From Oleispirillum sp965228165 (GTDB taxonomy: Bacteria; Pseudomonadota; Alphaproteobacteria; Rhodospirillales; Rhodospirillaceae): a stretch of DNA of 64,000 nt. Position 1 is the stretch's first letter; the number at the start of each line of letters is the position of its first letter. Position numbers and translations under genes: made by a program. The notes below the pieces were generated by a model, which made no database searches, was not told the origin of the DNA, and saw only the letters and a program-made list of their open reading frames with translations. The stretch covers positions 1,426,001-1,490,000 of the forward strand of contig CBDDHB010000003.1 in the NCBI GenBank assembly GCA_965228165.1, written 5' to 3'. This document shows positions 8,874 through 16,501 of the stretch, in pieces.

Positions 8874-10040
8874 ATGGTGATGGATTTTCGATCGCTACAG
8901 GAACGCCTGCGCCAGCAGGACATGACCCTGGGGGAAAAACTCCGCCAGATCAGCTGGACCTACGTCCTGTTGATCTCGGTGGTGGCGAGCGCCGGTTTCC
9001 TGATGCTGTATTCGGCGGCGAACGGCCAGTGGGATCCCTGGGCGTCGCGGCAGGTGGCGCGCTTCGGCTTCGGCCTCGTCGCCATGGTCGGCCTAGCCCT
9101 GGTCAACATCCGCCTCTACCTGCGCTATGCCTATGTCTTCTATGCGATCAGCCTGGTTCTGCTGGTGGCGGTGGACGTGCGCGGGGTGATCGGCATGGGG
9201 GCGCAACGCTGGATCGATTTCGGTTTCATCCGGCTGCAACCCTCCGAATTGATGAAAATCGCCCTGGTCTTGAGCCTGGCGCGGTATTTCCACGGCCTTT
9301 CGATCGAGGACATCGGCCGCCCGGTATCCCTGATCGCGCCGATCCTGATGACCCTGGTGCCGGTCGCCCTGATCCTGAAGCAACCCGACCTCGGCACCGC
9401 GCTGATGCTGATGATGGGCTCGGGGATCGTCTTCTTCGCCGCCGGAGTGCGATTGTGGAAGTTCGCGGTGGTGATCGCGGCGGGGCTGGCGGCGATCCCG
9501 GTCGCCTGGGAAATGCTGCACGACTACCAGAGAAACCGCGTCCTCACCTTCATCAATCCCGAACGCGACCCCCTGGGAGCGGGCTATCACATCCTGCAAT
9601 CGAAAATCGCGCTCGGCTCGGGCGGCGTGTTCGGTCGCGGCTTCATGCAGGGAACGCAAAGCCACCTCAACTTCCTGCCGGAAAAGCAGACCGACTTCAT
9701 CTTCACCATGCTGGCCGAGGAATTCGGCATGGTCGGCGGGCTGACCCTGCTGGCGCTCTATACCCTGATCGTGATCTTCGGGCTGGTCATCGCGTTGCGC
9801 TGCCGCCACCACTTCGGGCGGCTTCTGGCGCTGGGACTGACCGCCAACTTCTTCCTCTACGTCTTCATCAACATCGCCATGGTGATGGGCCTGATTCCGG
9901 TGGTCGGGGTGCCGCTGCCGCTGATTTCCTATGGCGGCACGGTGATGATGACCCTGATGTGCGGCTTCGGGCTGGTGCAATGCGTCAACGTCCATCGCGA
10001 CCTGCACCTGGGACGGCGCGGCGGCGGCGAGGACCCCTGA
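8874..10040 (+). CDS. rodA: Peptidoglycan glycosyltransferase RodA (SEDS family)
   Basis: RodA polymerises lipid II into glycan strands for the elongasome. The 388-residue polytopic protein begins 5 bp after mrdA. SEDS landmarks are visible: R-W-I-D-F-G-F-I-R-L-Q-P-S-E-L-M-K near residue 114-130 and the E-R-D-P-L-G-A-G-Y-H segment near 230. The C-terminal P-L-P-L-I-S-Y-G-G signature is near 350. About ten membrane segments are expected. Confidence 0.96.
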   Translation: MVMDFRSLQERLRQQDMTLGEKLRQISWTYVLLISVVASAGFLMLYSAANGQWDPWASRQVARFGFGLVAMVGLALVNIRLYLRYAYVFYAISLVLLVAVDVRGVIGMGAQRWIDFGFIRLQPSELMKIALVLSLARYFHGLSIEDIGRPVSLIAPILMTLVPVALILKQPDLGTALMLMMGSGIVFFAAGVRLWKFAVVIAAGLAAIPVAWEMLHDYQRNRVLTFINPERDPLGAGYHILQSKIALGSGGVFGRGFMQGTQSHLNFLPEKQTDFIFTMLAEEFGMVGGLTLLALYTLIVIFGLVIALRCRHHFGRLLALGLTANFFLYVFINIAMVMGLIPVVGVPLPLISYGGTVMMTLMCGFGLVQCVNVHRDLHLGRRGGGEDP

Positions 10041-10105
10041 CGGCGCATGAACTTTTTGCTTGCGGAGCAGGGGCGAACCCCCTATAAAGCGGACCTCGCT
10101 TTTGC

Positions 10106-10181
<76 letters not shown>

Positions 10182-10188
10182 ATTCCAG

Positions 10189-10216
10189 AAGGCCGGAACC
10201 GTCGGGTTCCGGCCTT
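10189..10216. terminator. 12-bp stem after tRNA-Lys, shared with convergent GGDEF gene
   Basis: AAGGCCGGAACC (10189-10200) pairs perfectly with GGTTCCGGCCTT (10205-10216) around a GTCG loop. It starts 7 bp after the tRNA CCA end and ends 7 bp before the stop of the convergent diguanylate cyclase gene, so it can serve both strands. Short T-containing tails follow on both sides. Confidence 0.75.
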
Positions 10217-10223
10217 CGTCGTT

Positions 10224-11340
10224 TCAGGCGACGACCGAGCGGTCGCGGCCCTCTGCCTTCGCTTGGTAAAGGGTGGTATCGGCGCGGCGCATCAGGTCGG
10301 TCAGGGTGGCGCCGTCGTCGCCGCAGGCGATGCCGATGCTGACCGTCAGCGGCGGGTCCGGAACCTCGGCGCTCAACGCGGCGCGCAGGCGCTCCGCCGC
10401 GCGGCGCGCCTCGGGGGCGTCGCAGTTGGGCAGCAGCGCGACGAATTCCTCGCCGCCCAGGCGGGCGAAGACGTCCTCGCCGCGCAGGGTGGCGGCAAGA
10501 ACCCGGGCGAAGCGAATCAACATCCGGTCCCCCACCTCGTGCCCGTGCGCGTCGTTGATCCGCTTGAAGTGGTCCAGGTCCATCATCAGAACCGCGAAGG
10601 GGCGGATGTCCATGGCGCGGTTGGAGAACAGCTTTTCCGCCACCAGATCGAAGCCGCGCCGGTTGAGAAGATCGGTCAGGGGGTCTCGGCTGGCTTGGCG
10701 CGCAAGTTCGTCGCGCAGGCGTTCGGACACCATCAGCACCATCAGGAAGGTCAGGGCGAAGACCAGCACGATCGCCCAAAGCAGGGTTCCCGAGGTAACG
10801 GCGCCGCTTTTCAGGTAGTCGAGGCCGGAGGGGTTGAGCAGGGTCCAGACGACGCGCAGACCGAAGGTCGCCGCGTTAAGCCCGAACAGAACGACGCCGA
10901 GGCGCGTCGAAAGCCCCGGACCGCGCGCCAGGGCGGCGGCGATGGCGACGGAGATGCCGCAGAACGCCGCCGAGAAGATCGCCACCCGCGCGTCGGCCCC
11001 GGCGTCGAGGTCGGGGAAGGCGGTCACCGGCAGAATCGCCAGGGTGGCGCAGGCCAGAACGATGCCGACGCGGGGGGGCAGACCAAGGAAACGACGCATG
11101 CCGACGAAAATCAGCGCATAGCCCGCGACGGTCATCCAGTTCCCGGCGAACAGGGCGACGAACTGCCAGGAGATTCCGCGCTGCGAGGCGACCGCCAAGC
11201 CCGCCGCGATGCCGACGCCCCCCCATCGCCCAGTCGCGCAGACCGGGGATGCGTCCGTGCATGCGGTGCAGCAGAACCAGCACCAGCGCGTTCATCGCGA
11301 CCAGCAGGCACAGCACGGTGACCAGGGTTTTGCCGTCCAT
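10224..11340 (-). CDS. Membrane diguanylate cyclase (GGDEF), frameshifted near the N-terminus
   Basis: The N-terminal half has about six hydrophobic segments; the C-terminal GGDEF domain (about the last 170 residues) carries M-D-L-D-H-F-K-R-I-N-D and the active-site G-G-E-E-F, so it should make c-di-GMP from GTP. The true start is probably ATG 11340 (M-D-G-K-T-L-V). That first segment and the rest are in different frames, joined at a run of seven C at 11218-11224; one missing base restores about 372 residues. If the shift is real, translation would need an internal start near 11198 and lose the first membrane helix. Confidence 0.82.
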
Positions 11341-11516
11341 CGGGACTCTCGGGGCGGAAGGGGGTGAAAACGCAGACCTGTCGCAGGCAGATATGGGGTA
11401 CACGCCGACGTTGTTAAAGGCAACCCCTCGGGCTGGCTCGGTTTTTTCGGACGGGCGGTTTTCAAGGCGGGAAAGCAGGACGAATAATCGGAATGCGGGT
11501 TTCATCGACGCCCGGT

Positions 11517-12599
11517 TCACGTTGCGATCACCGCGCGGGTTCGGCCGGAAACGGCGGGGGCATAGGCGATCAATTGCGCCGCCTGGGCCTCGCAGGCGGT
11601 CCGGGTGGCGGGATCGAGCCTTTTCAGCCAGCGTTTGGGCAGCGCCGCCGTGCCCTCCAGCGCGCCCAGGATCGCCCCCAGAATGGCGCCGGTGGTGTCG
11701 GCGTCGCCACCCCGGTTGACCACGTCGATCAGTCCGGCCTCGAAGCTCTTGGCCTGCGTCAGCGCCTGGAAGACGGCGCGCAGGGTCGGCACGATGAAGC
11801 CGGTGGGATCGGTCTGCGGCTTGCCGAGGGGGGAGAATTTGGGGTGCCGCGCGCAGAACCGCTCGATCAGCGCGGCGAGTTCGGCGACGCCGTCGGCGGG
11901 ACCGGCCAGCGCCGTCTGCACCAAGGCGGCCACCGCCTCCATGCCCGCATCGGCGAGGTCGCAGGTATGGGTGACGTGGCCTTGCAGACGCAACGCGCGG
12001 GTCACCTGGTCCCAGGGCGCGCCGAAGGTGGCAAGAACCACCGGCAGGCAGCGCATCGCCGCTCCGTTGCCCGCGTTCATCGGGCTGTCGGGAACCCAAG
12101 GCACGCCGGAACGGCGGAAGGCGGAAATGCCGCGCCGCACGGTATGGCCGATATCCACCGGCTTCTGGCTCATCCAGGCGGAGAACGCCTCGGCGGCGGC
12201 GCGGGCGGAGACCAGACCGCCGCGGTCGAGGATGGCGCGGCCCAGCGCCAGGCTCATTTCGGTATCGTCGGTGACGCGTCCGGGTTTCAGGTGCAGCCAG
12301 CCGCCGCCGAGAATGTCCTTGTGGGTGCCGTGGAAGGCGGCGATCTCGCGCGGGGTCATGAACTCGACGGTGGCCCCCAGGGCGTCGCCCAGGGCCAGCC
12401 CCAGGTACGCCGCCCGGGCGCGATCCCTTACCGCGTCCAGGTTTTCGGGGGCGACGCACGGGTCGGCCGCATCATGGGCGGCACGCCAGTCTCCGGGCAT
12501 CGCGGGGGGCCGGGCAAGAGTGGGGTCCGCGTCAGGATTCGGCGCCGAAACAGTCGTCGTATCCGATGCAGGCGTCGCAACTTGGGGATCGGCAGACAT
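11517..12599 (-). CDS. draG: ADP-ribosyl-[dinitrogenase reductase] glycohydrolase DraG
   Basis: DraG removes ADP-ribose from NifH and so re-activates nitrogenase after dark or ammonium switch-off. The core (about residues 60-345) matches DraG in G-L-A-L-G-D-A-L-G-A-T-V-E-F-M, the metal-binding T-D-D-T-E (110-114), N-A-G-N-G-A-A-M-R-C-L-P, and the C-terminal N-R-G-G-D-A-D-T-T-G-A site. It is longer (360 aa) than the roughly 295-residue family because of an N-terminal extension. The ATG at 12599 has a GAGGCGGG ribosome-binding site and overlaps nifQ by 68 bp; ATG 12500 is an alternative start. Its partner draT is not in the window, and its place at the end of a nifB-fdx-nifQ operon is unusual. 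Confidence 0.93.
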   Translation of the reverse strand: MSADPQVATPASDTTTVSAPNPDADPTLARPPAMPGDWRAAHDAADPCVAPENLDAVRDRARAAYLGLALGDALGATVEFMTPREIAAFHGTHKDILGGGWLHLKPGRVTDDTEMSLALGRAILDRGGLVSARAAAEAFSAWMSQKPVDIGHTVRRGISAFRRSGVPWVPDSPMNAGNGAAMRCLPVVLATFGAPWDQVTRALRLQGHVTHTCDLADAGMEAVAALVQTALAGPADGVAELAALIERFCARHPKFSPLGKPQTDPTGFIVPTLRAVFQALTQAKSFEAGLIDVVNRGGDADTTGAILGAILGALEGTAALPKRWLKRLDPATRTACEAQAAQLIAYAPAVSGRTRAVIAT

Positions 12600-13219
12600 A
12601 TCCCGCCTCGCTTTTGCAGAGTTCGCGGTAAAGAAACTTCTTCCACTTCATGTCGGCGACGTTGCGCCGCGCCAGCCGAGGCGCGGCGGCAAACAGCAGG
12701 GCGCGCAGTTCGGCGCGCGAGGCGAACCCCATGTCGCGCCACATGTGGCCGAACCCCAGGCACCCCTCCGCCAGCACCCGGACCAGGGCGCGGACCTCCG
12801 GGGCGAAGTCGGCGCGGGCGGGCAGCATCAGGGCGGACAGGTCGGCAAGCTCGGCGGCGACCCCGGCATCGCAGCGGCGGCAGAGCGCGGCGCGGCGCGG
12901 GCTGGGCATGGCGCGGTTCCGGGGAAATCCGGGAAAATGGCGGCGCACCAGGGCACGGAACCCCCAGGCGCGCAGGCCGAGACGCGGTGGCATCGCCCCC
13001 CCGCCCCATCCACAGCGAGGCGAGAAGCGAGGCAAGCGGCGCGGCGACGGCATCGCCCCGACCCCACCCGAGAAGGCAGTGCCGCAGGGCGGCCCATCCG
13101 GCGTTCGCGGCGCGGCTTCCGGGAAAGCGCGCCGCCGCCCGCGCGGCGGCGAAACCCCCGAACCCGGGGACGCGCGGGGAAGACCGATGCCTCGGCGGCA
13201 AGCGAACGGACGGCGGCAT
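12532..13219 (-). CDS. nifQ: NifQ, molybdenum donor for FeMo-cofactor synthesis (frameshifted)
   Basis: NifQ carries a Mo-Fe-S cluster and supplies molybdenum for FeMo-co assembly. The C-terminus shows the signature W-K-K-F-L-Y-R-E-L-C followed by C-x4-C-x2-C-x5-C (C-R-S-P-S-C-D-A-C-I-G-Y-D-D-C-F), diagnostic for the family. The start ATG 13219 has an AGGGAG ribosome-binding site 26 bp after the ferredoxin gene. The first about 75 residues and the remainder are in different frames; the switch maps to seven C at 12996-13002, where one base fewer gives a continuous protein of about 228 residues. Identity is sure; whether the copy is functional depends on that run. Confidence 0.88.
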
Positions 13220-13244
13220 CGGGTCTCCCTGCGGTCGGGCCGGA

Positions 13245-13538
13245 TCAGCCGAGGGGCCGGGGACGCAAGGTGACGTTGCCGACGATCTTCGCCTGACAGG
13301 CCAGGCGGCTGTTCGCGCCGCCCTCGTGATGTTCCAAGACCTTGATTTCCAATACGGAAGGCGGTTCCAAACCGTCCCCTCCGTCAACCACCTCGACCAT
13401 GCACCGGCCGCATCCGCATTGTCGGCACCCATAGACGATGCCGGTGCCGACATCCTCGGAAATATCGATCAGGCGCGTCCCCTCGTTCACCGTCACGGTC
13501 TTGCCGATATCGGCGAAAGACACCTTGACCTTGCACAT
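13245..13538 (-). CDS. [2Fe-2S] ferredoxin, nif-associated
   Basis: A 97-residue plant/adrenodoxin-type ferredoxin. The cluster loop reads C-R-Q-C-G-C-G-R-C, matching C-x4-C-x2-C with an additional Cys in between, and the fourth ligand lies in L-A-C-Q-A-K-I near residue 81. The ATG at 13538 follows a GGGGGA ribosome-binding site. An upstream in-frame extension lacks family similarity and is not used. Lying between nifB and nifQ, where many diazotrophs have the 2[4Fe-4S] ferredoxin FdxN, it is likely an electron or cluster carrier for cofactor assembly; its exact role is inferred. Confidence 0.88.
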   Translation of the reverse strand: MCKVKVSFADIGKTVTVNEGTRLIDISEDVGTGIVYGCRQCGCGRCMVEVVDGGDGLEPPSVLEIKVLEHHEGGANSRLACQAKIVGNVTLRPRPLG

Positions 13539-13727
13539 CGAACCGATCCCCCAAGCCTGCCGACGATCGACCCGTGGCGGTTCGTCCGGCATGCGACCCC
13601 CGTCGTCCGGACTGCCGCCGAGAGGGAAGACCTTCGCGACGTCGGCGTCGCGAACCCCCTCGATCGGGCAGATGTTCGCACACAAGATCGCGGCGCAAAA
13701 GTCCCGATCGCGGGGGCGGGGGTTTTC

Positions 13728-15122
13728 CTATCCGGCGCGGCGACGCCGACCGGCCGCAACCGACTCGCCGGAGGCCAGAATCTCGGCGCGCACCGCCGCC
13801 AGGGCGGGTTCCACCGCTTCCCATCCATGCTCGCCGTTGGGAACGATTCCCGCCGCCTCCAACCGCTCCCAGGGGGCAAGGCCGATGCGCGCGCAGACCA
13901 CCGCCGCGCAATCCTTCAGCACCGCGACGCTGCGCTCCAGCGCGTCCTCGGACTCGCCGCAGTCTTCCGCGCCACCGCAAGAAGCCTCCACCGAACGGCG
14001 ATCGACGAGGCGCGCGCCCTCCGCCCCGACCTCGTAGACGGCGAAGTCGCGGGCATGGCCGAAATGCTGGTCGATCACCCCCGATCCGCTGGTCGCCACC
14101 GCCATCCGCAGCGACGGGGCGGGCGCGGACGCGGCGGCGGCCTCGATCGCCGCCACCCTGTCCATGGTGAATTCGGCGTTGCGGTCCTCGCCCAGCATGC
14201 CGATGGCGTCGGCGCGGCACTGCTTGCAATGGCGCATCACCGCCATGCCTTGCGCGCAAGAATCGCGCAGGGCCTGCAACTCGGCGTCGGTGGGACCGCG
14301 CCGCCCCTCCATCCCGAAGACGGTGCCGTGCTCGGGCGCGGAGATCAGCGGCATGATGTTGTGCAGGAACGCGCCCTTCGCCTTGATCAGGCGGGAGACC
14401 GCCTTCAGATGGCGGTCGTTGACGCCGGGGATCATCACCGAGTTGACCTTGACCATGATGCCCCTGGCCACCAGCATCTCCAGCCCCTTCAATTGCCGGC
14501 GAATCAGGAGGGCGGCGGCCTCCTCGCCGGTCAGGCGTCGGCCTTCCCAGACCACCCAGGCATAGATCCCGGCGGCGACGTGAGGATCCACCGCGTTGAT
14601 GGTGATGGTGACGTGATCCACCCCCAGTTCGGCCAGCCGATCGACGTATTGCGGCAGGGCGAGGCCGTTGGTGGAAAGGCACAGCTTGATCCCCGGCATC
14701 TCGCGCCCCACCCGTTCCAGGGTGTCGAAGGTGCGCTTCGGGTTGGCCAGGGGGTCGCCCGGTCCGGCGATGCCCATTACCGTCAGCTGCGGAATCTTCG
14801 CCGCCACCGCCCTGACCTTGCGCAACGCCTGTTCCGGGTTCAGCACCTCGGAGACCACGCCGGGGCGGCTTTCGTTGGAGCAGTCGTACTTGCGGTTGCA
14901 ATAGTTGCACTGGATGTTGCAGGCGGGGGCGACCGCCACATGCATCCGGGCGAAGCGCAGGTGCGCGGTCTCGGAATAGCAGGGATGGGTTTCGACCTTG
15001 GCGCGCACCGCGTCGGACAGCGGCGACGGCGCGGCGCAAGGGGCGGAGGAACAGCCGGTGCGCGGCGCATCGTCCCGAGGCGTCTCGCGAAGTCTCGCAT
15101 CGTCGGTGAGTCCCAGCGGCAT
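13728..15122 (-). CDS. nifB: Nitrogenase FeMo-cofactor biosynthesis protein NifB
   Basis: NifB is the radical-SAM enzyme that makes NifB-co, the 8Fe-9S-C precursor of all nitrogenase cofactors. The 464-residue protein has the SAM-cluster motif C68-N-I-Q-C72-N-Y-C75, G-P-G-D-P-L-A-N nearby, and the conserved C-K-Q-C-R-A-D-A-I-G near residue 300. A C-terminal NifX/NifY-like domain begins near residue 338 (S-G-S-G-V-I-D-Q-H-F-G-H). Start ATG 15122 has a GGAGGA site. A sigma54 promoter and a NifA site lie upstream, and fdx, nifQ and draG follow on the same strand. Confidence 0.97.
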   Translation of the reverse strand: MPLGLTDDARLRETPRDDAPRTGCSSAPCAAPSPLSDAVRAKVETHPCYSETAHLRFARMHVAVAPACNIQCNYCNRKYDCSNESRPGVVSEVLNPEQALRKVRAVAAKIPQLTVMGIAGPGDPLANPKRTFDTLERVGREMPGIKLCLSTNGLALPQYVDRLAELGVDHVTITINAVDPHVAAGIYAWVVWEGRRLTGEEAAALLIRRQLKGLEMLVARGIMVKVNSVMIPGVNDRHLKAVSRLIKAKGAFLHNIMPLISAPEHGTVFGMEGRRGPTDAELQALRDSCAQGMAVMRHCKQCRADAIGMLGEDRNAEFTMDRVAAIEAAAASAPAPSLRMAVATSGSGVIDQHFGHARDFAVYEVGAEGARLVDRRSVEASCGGAEDCGESEDALERSVAVLKDCAAVVCARIGLAPWERLEAAGIVPNGEHGWEAVEPALAAVRAEILASGESVAAGRRRRAG

Positions 15123-15177
15123 GGTCGTCCTCCGGCTTGTGTCCGTCGCGGGTCGAACCCGCCCTCGAACGCCTTCG

Positions 15178-15195
15178 GGGCAAACCCCGTGCCGT
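15178..15195 (-). promoter_or_regulatory. Sigma54 (-24/-12) promoter of nifB
   Basis: The minus strand reads CGGCACGGGGTTTGC: GG (15193-15192) and GC (15181-15180) are separated by exactly 10 bp, with good GGCAC and TTTGC elements. Transcription would begin near 15168, about 45 nt before the nifB ATG. Confidence 0.8.
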
Positions 15196-15229
15196 TTTTG
15201 AGGATCGCCATAACACCATGAAAATGCTT

Positions 15230-15268
15230 ACATAAAAATCGAACCGGCACCACGGGGGCGCCGGTTCG
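15230..15268 (-). terminator. Rho-independent terminator of the alcohol dehydrogenase gene
   Basis: CGAACCGGC at 15240-15248 and GCCGGTTCG at 15260-15268 form a perfect 9-bp stem. On the minus strand it is followed by ATTTTTATG. It lies 51 bp after the dehydrogenase stop and upstream of the nifB promoter, insulating nifB from read-through. Confidence 0.8.
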
Positions 15269-15281
15269 TCGGGTCGATACC

Positions 15282-15297
15282 TGTTGCAAAGCCGACA
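15282..15297. promoter_or_regulatory. NifA upstream activator site for nifB
   Basis: TGT-N10-ACA exactly, the NifA binding consensus. Its centre is about 120 bp upstream of the predicted nifB transcription start, the usual distance for a sigma54 enhancer site. Confidence 0.75.
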
Positions 15298-15318
15298 AAG
15301 CGCGGCGGACGGTCGGGA

Positions 15319-16374
15319 TCAGACCAGGACCACCGGCTTGATCAGATCGGCGGGCTTGTCCTTCATCAGCAGCAGGGCTTCCTCGATATGCGCGAATCCC
15401 TGGAAGCGATGGGTGACCAGGCGGCCGGGATCGAGCTTGCCGACCTCGACCAGGGCGGCCATTTTCTCCATCTTCAGGCGGCCGCCGGGGGTCAGGCCGC
15501 CGTTGACGCACTTATGCCCCATGCCGACCCCCCAGGCGAGACGGGGGATGCGCACGTGGTCGCCTTCGCCCAGATAGTTGACGTTGCCGATCACGCCGCC
15601 GGGTTTCAGCATCTCCACCGCCTGGATGAAGGTGTCGCAGTCGCCGCCCGCGACGATGACTCGATCGACCCCCTGGCCGCCGGTCTTGTCCAGCACCTGC
15701 CGGGCGATGTCGCCGTCCTTGTAGTTGATCACCTCGGTCGCGCCGTATTCGCGGGCGCGCGCCGCGCAGATCGGCCGCGAGCCGACGGCGAACAGATGGG
15801 ACGCCCCCATCATATTGGCCCCCGCCACCGACATCAGGCCGACCGGGCCGATGCCGATGACGCACACCGTATCGCCGGGGCGCACCCCGGCAAGTTCGGC
15901 GCCGTGGAAGCCGGTGACCACCATGTCGGGCAGCATCACCGCCACCGCCGGGTCCATGCCGTCGGGCAGATGGGCAAGATTGGCGTCGGCCTCGTTGACG
16001 TGGAAGAACTCGGCGAACACGCCGTCCTTGAAGTTGGAGAACTTCCACCCCGCGAGCATGCCGCCGGAGTGCTGGTGGAAGCCGCCCTGGGATTCGCGCG
16101 CCCCCCAGTCCGGGGTAATCGCGGGAACGATCACCCGGTCGCCGGGCTTGAAGTCCCTGACCAGGGAGCCGACCTCGACCACCTCGCCCACCGATTCGTG
16201 GCCGAGGATCATGTCGTGGCGTTCGCCGATCGCCCCCGCCCAAACGGTGTGCACGTCCGAGGTGCAGGGCGCCACCGCGATCGGGCGCACGATGGCGTCA
16301 AGAGGCCCGGCGGTCGGCTTGGCCTTGTCGATCCAACCGACCTTGCCGATTCCCAGCATGGCGAAACCCTTCAC
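15319..16374 (-). CDS. NADP-dependent secondary alcohol dehydrogenase (zinc MDR family)
   Basis: A 351-residue medium-chain dehydrogenase closely resembling the Clostridium beijerinckii/Thermoanaerobacter isopropanol dehydrogenases. The start M-K-G-F-A-M-L-G-I, the R-P-I-A-V-A-P-C-T-S-D segment and the M-L-A-G-W-K-F-S-N-F-K-D-G-V-F stretch match that family. Zinc ligands C37, H59 and D150 are present, as is the NADP-specific G-S-R-P loop. It should interconvert secondary alcohols and ketones with NADP(H). Translation starts at GTG 16374 after GGAGGA. It lies alone between nif genes with its own terminator; a link to nitrogen fixation is not evident. Confidence 0.92.
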   Translation of the reverse strand: MKGFAMLGIGKVGWIDKAKPTAGPLDAIVRPIAVAPCTSDVHTVWAGAIGERHDMILGHESVGEVVEVGSLVRDFKPGDRVIVPAITPDWGARESQGGFHQHSGGMLAGWKFSNFKDGVFAEFFHVNEADANLAHLPDGMDPAVAVMLPDMVVTGFHGAELAGVRPGDTVCVIGIGPVGLMSVAGANMMGASHLFAVGSRPICAARAREYGATEVINYKDGDIARQVLDKTGGQGVDRVIVAGGDCDTFIQAVEMLKPGGVIGNVNYLGEGDHVRIPRLAWGVGMGHKCVNGGLTPGGRLKMEKMAALVEVGKLDPGRLVTHRFQGFAHIEEALLLMKDKPADLIKPVVLV

Positions 16375-16501
16375 CGGTCGTCCTCCTCATGGTTGATTCG
16401 TCACGATCCTCGACCCCGGCTTCCGTGAAAAGTTTAGCAGATTCGAGAACAAACCACAGCATATGCCCCGCCGGAGCGGGGCCGATCCACTCTCCCTGGC
16501 G

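Noticed and set aside
13539..13685. N-terminal extension of the ferredoxin with M-C-A-N-I-C-P, reminiscent of a 4Fe-4S motif
   Set aside because: Only two Cys, no further ligands, and a good start with ribosome-binding site exists at 13538.
11493..15221. A 1242-codon open frame on the plus strand covering draG, nifQ, ferredoxin and nifB
   Set aside because: It is antisense to four recognisable genes, has low-complexity Arg/Gly/Ala/His composition and no family resemblance. Long antisense frames are expected at this G+C.
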